DNA of 11,912 bases, from assembly GCA_965370365.1 (NCBI GenBank), contig CBDUSP010000049.1:1-11912 (forward strand), in the 5' to 3' direction. The stretch comes from DAIDHZ01 sp965370365. Lineage in GTDB: Bacteria > Chlamydiota > Chlamydiia > Chlamydiales > SM23-39. A model generated the notes under the pieces. The model saw only the letters and a list, made by a program, of their open reading frames with translations, did not search any database and was not told the origin of the DNA. Below are positions 1 to 6,633 of the stretch, piece by piece; the stretch's first letter is position 1; every line of letters begins with the position of its first letter. The position numbers and the translations under genes are program-made.

Positions 1-108
1 ACCCTTCAAGCGAAGCGGATCCTTCAAGCGAAGCGGACCCTTCAAGCGAAGCGGATCCTTCAAGCGAAGCGGACCCTTCAAGCGAAGCGGACCCTTCAAT
101 CGAAGCGG
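1..108. repeat. Tandem array of six 18-bp repeats
   Basis: Six consecutive 18-bp units start at 1, 19, 37, 55, 73 and 91. The consensus is acccttcaagcgaagcgg, with base 2 varying between c and t (acc, atc, acc, atc, acc, acc) and one g-to-t change in the sixth unit. Each unit can fold as CTTC-aagc-GAAG, a 4-bp stem with a 4-nt loop. The array may start before the window. Because 18 is a multiple of three, several reading frames stay open through it, but no start codon or Shine-Dalgarno site is visible. It lies downstream of the minus-strand ABC operon. Its role is unknown; a REP-like or minisatellite element is the simplest reading. Confidence 0.93.
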
Positions 109-139
109 ATCCTGTTAATTTTCAAATCGAGAGTTCTTC

Positions 140-165
140 TTCCCAAGTTTGTTTCCGTTTGGGAA
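140..165. other. Hairpin between the repeat blocks
   Basis: TTCCCAA at 140-146 pairs with TTGGGAA at 159-165 (7 bp, plus a possible G-T pair inside), leaving a loop of about 10 nt. There is no T run after the stem on either strand, so it does not look like a standard intrinsic terminator. It lies about 140 bp past the stop of the ABC permease and could be a weak transcript-end structure or an unrelated feature of the repeat region. Confidence 0.4.
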
Positions 166-167
166 CT

Positions 168-280
168 ATCCTGCAAGCGCGAAGCGCGTATCCTGCCTTT
201 GAGCCCGATCCTGCAAGCGTTAGCAGATCCTGTTAAGGTCCCCCACGGGAATTTCATCCTGCAAGCGTTAGCAGATCCTG
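168..280. repeat. Three dispersed relatives of the 18-bp repeat
   Basis: Copies lie at 168-195, 208-232 and 256-280. The last two are identical over 25 bp and spaced 48 bp apart. All share a core atcctgcaagcg that matches the tandem unit (atccttcaagcg), and each ends at another atcctg. In the two identical copies the core CTGC-aagcgtta-GCAG is an imperfect palindrome. These look like diverged members of the same family as the array at 1-108. They fill most of the gene-free stretch before the ABC permease stop at 306. Confidence 0.8.
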
Positions 281-305
281 CTTAAGTTTTTCAGGGTCTA
301 CGAGC

Positions 306-1088
306 CTATTCAAGACGCGCAAGCCCCTTCTCCCGAGCCTTTTTGAAAGAGTAGAAAAAAAGCATAAGAGACAGGCCAAGAAACACAGCGTTTAGCAAAA
401 AACTCATCCAGAAATAGGAAATAGGAAACGCCTGGTTGTTTAACAGCATGCGCATCCCTTCAAAAATGTACGTCGTTGGAAGACACCACGAAATCACTTG
501 TGCCCACTCAGGAAGCACTGACACAGGATAAAAAACAGCACTAAACGGCGCAAAAAGATAACCCACCATAAATGCAATTGCCTCAAGTCTATGCCCAAAG
601 CGGACAATTAAGGAGGCTGCGACAAACCCTAAAGTCCATCCAAAGAAAAGAAGCATGGCGGCGAAGGGAATAAACGCCCAGCCGATCATGTAAACTTTCA
701 AAGCATAAAGAAGATAGACCATCAAAAGGCCAAAACAAACGGTTACAACCAATTTACCAAGGCAAAGAAGAATAACCCCTGCGCACCACTCGGAAATTCT
801 TAAAGGACTCGCAAAAAGATTGACTAAGTTGCGATGCCAAAGTTCCTGGAGAAGACTTACAGAAATATCTATAGATCCCCGCCAAGAAATTTGCCAGAAG
901 ATCAGCCCCGTCATCAAAATGAGAGGTAAGGAAGAATTGCTATCTGTCCTTGAAATCCAAACCGAAGTAAGCCCCCACAGTAAAATATCAACGAGTGGCC
1001 AATAAAAGAGATCGCTTAACTGATGAGGCCCCTTACAAAGAGCATAAAAATAACGAAAAAACACTCCTTTGACACGACTAAAGTTCAC
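306..1088 (-). CDS. ABC-2 type transporter permease
   Basis: This is the membrane subunit of a two-gene ABC exporter, 260 residues from the chosen start. It is hydrophobic with about six membrane spans and a short basic C-terminal tail (KKAREKGLARLE). The late segment FYPVSVLPEWAQVISWCLP followed by TTYIFEGMR is the usual ABC-2 membrane family signature. The frame extends to a TTG at 1103, but that codon has no ribosome site. GTG at 1086-1088 has AGGAG five bases upstream, so I prefer it. With this start the gene overlaps the upstream ATPase by 11 nt, typical of translational coupling. Family members export drugs, polysaccharides or lipids; the sequence does not show which applies here. Confidence 0.88.
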   Translation of the reverse strand: MNFSRVKGVFFRYFYALCKGPHQLSDLFYWPLVDILLWGLTSVWISRTDSNSSLPLILMTGLIFWQISWRGSIDISVSLLQELWHRNLVNLFASPLRISEWCAGVILLCLGKLVVTVCFGLLMVYLLYALKVYMIGWAFIPFAAMLLFFGWTLGFVAASLIVRFGHRLEAIAFMVGYLFAPFSAVFYPVSVLPEWAQVISWCLPTTYIFEGMRMLLNNQAFPISYFWMSFLLNAVFLGLSLMLFFYSFKKAREKGLARLE

Positions 1089-2013
1089 GGGATCTCCTCG
1101 CAATTTTTAAAAAATAATCATCCAACGAAGGCTCGTCAATTTGAATCGAAGAATAGAGAACACCATCGAGACTAAGCGCATGGAGATAAAGAGGAATTTG
1201 CCCCTCTTCCATCTCAACCTCTAAAAAGCGATGGTCTGCGCGAAAAAGATAGTTTTTTTCTTGGGCGATTGCAATTGCTCTTTCCATCTCTTCCACGATA
1301 ACGAGGCGCGCCCGGAAAACTGCGCTTTGCTTGGCAAGCGTCTTTGGCGAGTCATTTGCAATAATTTTTCCTCGATCAAGAAAAATCACACGATCGCAGA
1401 CTTGAGAGACCTCCTCCATCTTGTGCGATGTAAACAAAATGGAAAGCCCGTTTTTCTCCCTTTGCTCTAACAAAAATGCGCAGATGTCGTGTGAGATCTC
1501 GGGATCTAAAGACGCTGTTGGCTCGTCAAGGAGGATAATTTTTGGATCCACAAAAAACGCCTTGACCATCATTAAACGCGTAAGCTGACCCGCAGACAAA
1601 ACGGAGACAAGCTTATTACGATATTGTAAAATATTAAAGCGCTCAAGCAACAGATCAAATCTTTTTCGGCTCTCCTTGCGAGACAACCCATATAAAAGCC
1701 CCAGGATTTCTAAGTTCTCAGCAACCGTCAAAATGTAAGGGAGGCTTAAATAGGTACTTGCAAAAGAGATTTGTCCCAAAATTTTTTCGCGATAGCGATA
1801 AAACTCTTTGCCAAAATAAAAGATCGACCCTGAGGTTTTAAGAAGCGTCCCTAAAAGCATCTGAATCGTCGTCGTTTTCCCCGACCCGTTGGGACCAAGA
1901 AAACCCAGAATCTCCCCTTCCTTCATCTCAAAAGAAATGCCATCTACCGCCTTCGCAGGAGGTTTTCCAGGATAACACTTTGTAAGATCTTCGACCTTTA
2001 ATACGGAGCCCAT
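1078..2013 (-). CDS. ABC transporter ATP-binding protein (DrrA-like)
   Basis: This 311-residue cytoplasmic ATPase should power the ABC-2 permease encoded directly downstream. The nucleotide-binding domain fills about residues 5-225: Walker A GPNGSGKT at 40-47, Q-loop glutamine near 81, signature LSAGQ at 139-143, Walker B IILLDEP at 159-165 with catalytic Glu164, D-loop SLD at 168-170 and switch His197 in FTSHK. The signature has Ala where most family members have the first Gly (LSGGQ). A C-terminal domain of about 80 residues ends in EPSLDDYFLKI, like DrrA/CcmA-type exporter ATPases. It starts with ATG 19 nt after the yycJ-like stop; the ribosome site is weak, consistent with being internal to an operon. 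The substrate is unknown. Confidence 0.93.
   Translation of the reverse strand: MGSVLKVEDLTKCYPGKPPAKAVDGISFEMKEGEILGFLGPNGSGKTTTIQMLLGTLLKTSGSIFYFGKEFYRYREKILGQISFASTYLSLPYILTVAENLEILGLLYGLSRKESRKRFDLLLERFNILQYRNKLVSVLSAGQLTRLMMVKAFFVDPKIILLDEPTASLDPEISHDICAFLLEQREKNGLSILFTSHKMEEVSQVCDRVIFLDRGKIIANDSPKTLAKQSAVFRARLVIVEEMERAIAIAQEKNYLFRADHRFLEVEMEEGQIPLYLHALSLDGVLYSSIQIDEPSLDDYFLKIARRSREL
1094..1098 (-). promoter_or_regulatory. Shine-Dalgarno site deciding the permease start
   Basis: Read on the minus strand this is AGGAG, five bases before GTG at 1088-1086. It lies inside the 3' end of the ATPase gene. It supports the GTG start over the upstream TTG at 1103, which is preceded only by an A/T-rich stretch. 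Confidence 0.75.
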
Positions 2014-2032
2014 TTGCGCATTTTACCGCATT

Positions 2033-2821
2033 CTAAAAATAAACGCACTTTGAAATCTTCCCTTGATGCGCAATCGATAACTCAGCCCCAGACTGCACTC
2101 GATCAAGAGCCTCCTGCACAATTTTTAAAGCAAGATCCTCAGAGTTACACTCACTCGACAAGTGAGCTAAGTGAACATGTTTAAGTCCTTTATGCGCAAT
2201 GACTTCGAGTAATTTTGCGCAGTCCTGATTCGACAAATGCCCTTGGCGACCCAAGACGCGCTCTCTATATGTTTGGGGGCGATTGCATGCGTGCACCATG
2301 GAAGGATGGTGATTTGCCTCTACATACAAATAGTCGCAAAGGGAAAGCTCTTTTTGCACAAGCGATGTTACGTATCCAAGATCCGCACAAAATCCAAGCT
2401 TCAAAAACTGTGAATTTTCTAAATAGACTTTCATCGTAAAGGCGACGGGCTCTAGCGTGTCGTGGGGCACTCCAAAAGGACGAATCTCCAAATCCCCAAA
2501 GACAAAGGTCTCCCCGCTTGTAAAAATCTTGAAGCGAGGACGCTTTGGCAATGCGTCGCTAATGCCTCTTGCTGTCTCTGCGTTTGCTAACACGGGAATC
2601 TTTAGACGGTCACAAAGAACGGAGAGTCCGCGAATGTGATCACCATGTTCGTGCGTGACTAAAACAGCCTGAATGGTGTTCATATCAACATTAATTTCGG
2701 AGAGCTTTTTCGTAAGCAATGCAAACGAAATCCCCGCATCGATTAGAATGCGCGTTGATTTTGTTCCAACGAAAATCGCATTCCCTTTTGATCCTGAAGC
2801 AAGCGGACAAAATCCAAACAT
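2033..2821 (-). CDS. YycJ/WalJ-type metallo-beta-lactamase-fold hydrolase
   Basis: This is a 262-residue predicted cytoplasmic metal-dependent hydrolase. The frame extends back to TTG at 2839, but ATG at 2821 places the family's opening LASGSKGN at residues 7-14, as expected, with GGA just upstream, so I use ATG. Metal ligands expected for the fold are present: THEHGDH at 56-62, PHD (His120), CADLG (Asp147), and later histidines in GHLSN and HLAHLSSE. Length and motif order fit the YycJ/WalJ group. Some homologues are linked to DNA processing nuclease activity (YycJ is a 5'-3' exonuclease in mismatch repair in Bacillus); transferring that role is inference. It lies 33 nt after the last tyrP and 19 nt before the ABC ATPase. 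Confidence 0.9.
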   Translation of the reverse strand: MFGFCPLASGSKGNAIFVGTKSTRILIDAGISFALLTKKLSEINVDMNTIQAVLVTHEHGDHIRGLSVLCDRLKIPVLANAETARGISDALPKRPRFKIFTSGETFVFGDLEIRPFGVPHDTLEPVAFTMKVYLENSQFLKLGFCADLGYVTSLVQKELSLCDYLYVEANHHPSMVHACNRPQTYRERVLGRQGHLSNQDCAKLLEVIAHKGLKHVHLAHLSSECNSEDLALKIVQEALDRVQSGAELSIAHQGKISKCVYF

Positions 2822-2854
2822 ATCATCCAGGGTAATCAAAGCACTGATAACAGT

Positions 2855-4033
2855 TCAATGGTGAAAAAGTTGTACTCCAAGAGCCACTGCACTCAAGCCC
2901 AAAATCAAGCAAACCCCCGTCCAATGCAGATTGAAAGAAAAGGCGGACTTTACTTTTTTATGCCGGATCCAGAGCCCCATCCACACGGGAATAATCAGAA
3001 GCAAAATGACACTAAAAACACCTGCATAGTTTAATGCCATGAGGAACCCTTTCGGAAAGGCCCAAGCAAAGAGAAAAGGAGGCGCAAACGTGATAAGAAT
3101 CGCTATCTCTTTTTCGAAGAAGCGCTCCTTATTTAAATGGAATCCATCTCGAACAAAGTGAAAAAGTGACATCGACATCCCTAAAAAGGAAGTCGTAACC
3201 GCAATATCTGTAAAACAGTTAATAATCACTTTCAAAATAGGGAGCTTTACCTTGCTTTCTAACAGGGAAACCATTGTCGCTAGGTCATCCTGAGTCGTTA
3301 ATTCTGGAACAACCCCAAAAATAATCGCGACCCACAAGAGATAGATGACAAGAGGAATCGTTCCTCCAATCCAAATCGCCCGTTTTAGCTTATTAATGTT
3401 TGAATGGAGGTAATCACGAAGAGATGGGATCACCATCTGGAAAGAATATGCGCTAATGATCACCGGCACGGCAATGAGCAAGCTACTCGGCTGTGATGGA
3501 ACAGGTGTCAAAGCAGATAAGCTGATATGAGGCATAAGAAGAATAACCATTAAGAGAAAAGCCATTATCTTTATCGTCAAAAGAACGCGATTGACATAAT
3601 CAACAGAACGCGTTCCAAAATAGACACATCCACCAAGAGCGCAGGTAAAAATGAGAACATTAACTACCGAAGAAGTTTCAATCTGAAAATAGTGCGACAG
3701 GGCGTGTCCTAAAAGAGACGATCCCCCCGTCATGTAAGCTGCAATAAACGAATAAAGAACAAGCAAGTACGAGAGAAAGGTAAGCCCTGTTCCAGACCTC
3801 CCAATGCTTTTCTTTGCCATCGTCCCTAAATTGGACTTCTCTTTATAGGCCATATTGACATGGAGAAGTAAAAATGCAGCAATCATCATCACTCCCCAAC
3901 AAACAATTAAAAGGAGAGAAGAAAGGACAAACCCGAGACCTCCTGCAATGAGGGGAATTCCAAGCATCCCCGCCCCAACTGCAGTTCCCGCAGTAATGAG
4001 CGATGCTCCCGTTATACTTCCTTTAAAGTGCAT
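2855..4033 (-). CDS. tyrP: Aromatic amino acid permease, TyrP-like, third copy of tandem
   Basis: This 392-residue inner-membrane transporter of the HAAAP/Trp-Tyr permease family probably imports tyrosine or tryptophan with protons. E. coli TyrP has 403 residues, so length is complete. About 11 membrane spans can be read from the hydrophobic blocks. The family opening motif GTAVGAGMLGIP lies at 16-27, and the loop IPSLRDYLHSN is at about 203-212. ATG at 4033 follows the stop of the preceding copy by 12 nt. It matches the second copy at 50 of the first 60 residues. It is last of three in transcription order; whether it has the same substrate as the others is not visible. It carries a distinct PILKVIINCFTD segment where the others read IGALINFFTD or LGGVVNFFAD. 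Confidence 0.92.
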   Translation of the reverse strand: MHFKGSITGASLITAGTAVGAGMLGIPLIAGGLGFVLSSLLLIVCWGVMMIAAFLLLHVNMAYKEKSNLGTMAKKSIGRSGTGLTFLSYLLVLYSFIAAYMTGGSSLLGHALSHYFQIETSSVVNVLIFTCALGGCVYFGTRSVDYVNRVLLTIKIMAFLLMVILLMPHISLSALTPVPSQPSSLLIAVPVIISAYSFQMVIPSLRDYLHSNINKLKRAIWIGGTIPLVIYLLWVAIIFGVVPELTTQDDLATMVSLLESKVKLPILKVIINCFTDIAVTTSFLGMSMSLFHFVRDGFHLNKERFFEKEIAILITFAPPFLFAWAFPKGFLMALNYAGVFSVILLLIIPVWMGLWIRHKKVKSAFSFNLHWTGVCLILGLSAVALGVQLFHH

Positions 4034-4045
4034 CTAATAACCCTG

Positions 4046-5227
4046 TTAACGACGATAAAATAACTGCGATCCAATTGTAAGGACACTAAGACCCAATATT
4101 AACAATAAACCCGTCCAATGCAACTTAAAAGGATACGCAGATTTGGTTTTTTTTCTCTTCATCTGGACGTTCATCCAAACGGGGACAATCATAAGCAATA
4201 TGACGATGAAGATCCCTCCATAGCTCAGTGCCTCGAGAAATCCTTCGGGATATACCAAGGCAAAACAAAAAGGAGGGACAAAAGTGATCAAGATAGCGAG
4301 CCCCTTTTCTCTGAATCGCTTCCGATTTAAACGAAATCCATCGCGAATAAAATGGAAAAGAGCCATCGACACTCCTAAAAAGGAAGTCGTAACCGCGATA
4401 TCTGTAAAAAAGTTGATGAGCGCCCCTATGTAGGGAACTTTGACTCGGGTTTCTAACGTGGAAACCATGGTTGCTAAATCATCACGAGATGTCAGCTCTG
4501 GAAGGAGTCCAAAGATGACTGCGACCCATAAAAGATAGATGACAAGAGGGATTGTTCCCCCAATCCAAATCGCGCGTTTAATTTTATTTACGTTTGAATG
4601 CAAATAGTCGCGAAGATTTGGAATCACGATTTGATATCCAAAAGAGGTAATGAGAATTGGCAGAGCAATCAGCCAGCTATTTGGATTTGACGGAATTGGC
4701 GTCAACGAGTCCAAGCGAATATGGGGAAGAAGGAGAGCCACCATCAGGAAAAAGGCGCCCAACTTTAAACTCAAAAGCACGCGATTTATATAGTCAACAG
4801 AGCGCGTTCCAAAGTAGACAAACGTCCCTAAAACCACTGTAAAGACGGAGGCATTAAGCAGTGAGGAAGTGTCAATATGAAAAGCGTAGGACATTGTATG
4901 TCCTAAAAGAGAGGCTCCCCCCATCATATAAGCCGCAATCAGGGAGTAGAGAAGAAGTAAATAGGAGATCCATGTGATCGCACTGCCAGAGGTCCCTATT
5001 GTAAGCTTTGCCATCGTGCTTAAGTTAGAATGCTCAGCGTGTGCCATGTTCACATGAAGAAGCAAGAGCGCCGCAATGATTGTGACTCCCCAACAAACAA
5101 TCAGCAGTAGCGAAGAAAGGACAAATCCCAACTCTCCTGTGATCAAGGGAATCGCAAGCATCCCGGCTCCAATTGAAGTTCCCGCAACAATTAGCGAGGC
5201 TCCCGTTATACTTCCCTTAAATTTCAT
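4046..5227 (-). CDS. tyrP: Aromatic amino acid permease, TyrP-like, middle copy of tandem
   Basis: This 393-residue HAAAP-family permease has about 11 predicted membrane spans. The opening motif is GTSIGAGMLAIP, followed by the shared blocks YFGTRSVDY, NLRDYLHSN, AIWIGGTIPLVIYLLWVA and DIAVTTSFLG. Its ATG at 5227 follows the stop of the first copy by only 3 nt, and its ribosome site AGGA overlaps that upstream gene's end, so translation is probably coupled. Protein and DNA similarity to the third copy is very high in places, e.g. around 4375-4400 against 3179-3204, which fits duplication with or without gene conversion. The exact substrate (tyrosine, tryptophan or both) is inferred from family only. 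Confidence 0.92.
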   Translation of the reverse strand: MKFKGSITGASLIVAGTSIGAGMLAIPLITGELGFVLSSLLLIVCWGVTIIAALLLLHVNMAHAEHSNLSTMAKLTIGTSGSAITWISYLLLLYSLIAAYMMGGASLLGHTMSYAFHIDTSSLLNASVFTVVLGTFVYFGTRSVDYINRVLLSLKLGAFFLMVALLLPHIRLDSLTPIPSNPNSWLIALPILITSFGYQIVIPNLRDYLHSNVNKIKRAIWIGGTIPLVIYLLWVAVIFGLLPELTSRDDLATMVSTLETRVKVPYIGALINFFTDIAVTTSFLGVSMALFHFIRDGFRLNRKRFREKGLAILITFVPPFCFALVYPEGFLEALSYGGIFIVILLMIVPVWMNVQMKRKKTKSAYPFKLHWTGLLLILGLSVLTIGSQLFYRR

Positions 5228-5230
5228 TTT

Positions 5231-6412
5231 CTATCCTCTCCAATGAGAAAAAATCTGCGCGCCTATTGTCAGCGCACCTAATCCCAATATCAGTAACCGT
5301 CCCGTCCAGTGCAAATTAAACGCGTAGGCAGACTTGATTTTTTTTCTTTTGATTTGAAAGCCCATCCAAACAGGGACGATCATAAGCAGTATCGCAATGA
5401 AAAGCCCCGCATAGTCTAGTGCCATGATGAATCCTTTTGGATAGATCCACGCAAAGCAAAAGGGAGGAAGGAAAGTCATAAGGATTGCGAGTTCCTTTTC
5501 TCCAAAACGATTTTGATTGAGATGACACCCATCCCGAATGAAGTGAAAAAGAGACATTGACACCCCCAAAAAAGAAGTCGTCACTGCAATGTCTGCGAAA
5601 AAATTGACAACGCCGCCTAGATAGGAAATGCTGACTTGATCCTGCAGAAGGGAAACCACCTTTGATAAGTTATCATGAGGCGTAAGGCCTGGTAAAAGTC
5701 CAAAAACAATTGCAATCCATAGGAGGTAAACCACAAGGGGAATGGTTCCTCCAATCCAAATCGCGCGTTTAATTTTACGCACATTTGAGCAGAGATAATC
5801 GCGAATATTTGGAATCACAATCTGATATCCAAAAGCACTGATAAGAACCGGCAGAGCGATCATCCAGCCACTGGACCTGGAAGGATCTGGCGTCAAAGCA
5901 TCTAGGCTAATGTGCGGAAGAAGAAGTACGACCATCAGAACAAAGGCAGCTACCTTTAAAGTCATAAGCACGCGGTTGGCATAATCGACAGAGCGCGTTC
6001 CAAAATAGACAAACATTCCAAGGACCACTGTAAACAACAGAGTACTTGCTATTTGAGGGATTTCAATTTGAAAGAAGTAAGACAAAGTGCGTCCTAGAAG
6101 AGAGGCGCCTCCCGTCATGTAGGCAGCGATTGCGGAATAGAGAAAGAGTAAATACGTGCTCCATGTGATTATATTGCCAAAATGCCCGATGGTTTTTCTT
6201 GCCATCGTACTTAAGTTTGAGCGCTCGTTATATGCCATATTCACATGGAGAATCAAAAAGGCAGAGAGAAGCGACACTCCCCAGCAAACAATGAGAAAGA
6301 AAGCGGCTAAGACAAAACCCAACTCCCCTGCAATCAAGGGAATCCCAAGCATTCCCGCTCCAATTGCAGTTCCTGCAATAATTAGCGAGGTTCCAAAAAC
6401 GCTTCCTTTCAC
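5231..6412 (-). CDS. tyrP: Aromatic amino acid permease, TyrP-like, first copy of tandem
   Basis: This 393-residue HAAAP permease is first in transcription order. The start is GTG at 6412, directly preceded in frame by TAA, so nothing longer is possible. Alignment to the other copies (KGS near the N terminus) supports it, making this copy two residues shorter at the front. The ribosome site is modest (GAGAG about six bases upstream). Conserved blocks are GTAIGAGMLGIP, YFGTRSVDYANR, NIRDYLCSN, AIWIGGTIPLVVYLLW and DIAVTTSFLG. About 11 spans are expected. It is the most diverged of the three at its N terminus (SVFGTSL against SITGASL). A gene-free 221-bp leader/promoter region lies upstream. 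The substrate is likely aromatic amino acids by family. Confidence 0.92.
   Translation of the reverse strand: MKGSVFGTSLIIAGTAIGAGMLGIPLIAGELGFVLAAFFLIVCWGVSLLSAFLILHVNMAYNERSNLSTMARKTIGHFGNIITWSTYLLFLYSAIAAYMTGGASLLGRTLSYFFQIEIPQIASTLLFTVVLGMFVYFGTRSVDYANRVLMTLKVAAFVLMVVLLLPHISLDALTPDPSRSSGWMIALPVLISAFGYQIVIPNIRDYLCSNVRKIKRAIWIGGTIPLVVYLLWIAIVFGLLPGLTPHDNLSKVVSLLQDQVSISYLGGVVNFFADIAVTTSFLGVSMSLFHFIRDGCHLNQNRFGEKELAILMTFLPPFCFAWIYPKGFIMALDYAGLFIAILLMIVPVWMGFQIKRKKIKSAYAFNLHWTGRLLILGLGALTIGAQIFSHWRG
5234..5237 (-). promoter_or_regulatory. Shine-Dalgarno of the middle tyrP inside the upstream gene
   Basis: Minus-strand AGGA lies six bases before ATG at 5227 and just inside the 3' end of the first tyrP copy, whose stop is at 5233-5231. 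Placement implies translation of the two copies is linked. Confidence 0.65.
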
Positions 6413-6492
6413 TTATTTCTCTCGTTTTCCTCAATAAAGCACCTCCGGAAATATTTTTATATAGCAATTCTTAAATAGCCTCTAACTCATTC

Positions 6493-6538
6493 GCTTTGGA
6501 GGTTGTGCAACAACCCCAGCTCGAACCCTGGACAAAGC
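6493..6538 (-). ncRNA. Candidate structured leader element upstream of tyrP
   Basis: These 46 bases fold as a compact three-way junction. P1 is GCTTTG (6493-6498) with CAAAGC (6533-6538). P2 is GGTTGT (6501-6506) with ACAACC (6510-6515), a 6-bp stem with a 3-nt loop. P3 is CCAG (6516-6519) with CTGG (6528-6531). On the minus strand the P3 loop reads GGTTCGAG, containing TTCGA as in a tRNA T-loop, but there is no full cloverleaf. It starts about 80 bp before the tyrP GTG and lies downstream of a minus-strand TATAAT, so it would be in the leader RNA. No T run follows it. It could be a cis-regulatory RNA or a degraded tRNA-like sequence. Confidence 0.35.
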
Positions 6539-6568
6539 AGTTATTCAGTGTCTCCTATAAAAGAGCAA

Positions 6569-6597
6569 TTGATTTAAAAAACACATAACATTATAAT
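6569..6597 (+). promoter_or_regulatory. Predicted sigma70-type promoter of the TraB-like gene
   Basis: The -35 TTGATT (6569-6574) and -10 TATAAT (6592-6597) are separated by 17 bp. Transcription would begin near 6604, about 30 nt before ATG at 6634. The -10 is exact and the -35 matches TTGACA at four of six positions. Confidence 0.65.
6590..6595 (-). promoter_or_regulatory. Possible -10 element for the tyrP run
   Basis: Minus-strand TATAAT sits on the same self-complementary octamer ATTATAAT (6590-6597) that supplies the plus-strand -10. No good -35 lies at 16-19 bp spacing (best TTCTAT). If used, it would give a tyrP leader of about 170 nt including the structure at 6493-6538. Confidence 0.35.
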
Positions 6598-6633
6598 TCT
6601 TTTTCATTCAAAAATAGAAATGTAGTTGTAAAT

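Noticed and set aside
1..108. CRISPR array
   Set aside because: Units are contiguous with no unique spacers, and no cas genes are present.
140..165. Intrinsic terminator for the ABC operon
   Set aside because: The stem is real but no T run follows on either strand, and it lies about 140 bp past the stop.
1089..1103. Longer permease from TTG at 1103
   Set aside because: No ribosome site precedes it, whereas GTG at 1088 has AGGAG at ideal spacing.
2822..2839. Longer yycJ-like protein from TTG at 2839
   Set aside because: There is no ribosome site at the TTG, and the family's LASGSKGN start fits ATG at 2821.
6493..6560. Possible tRNA gene suggested by TTCGA within a small stem
   Set aside because: The T-like loop has 8 unpaired bases on a 4-bp stem, no anticodon or D arm is found, and the closing stem is only 6 bp. 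Kept only as a structured-element candidate.
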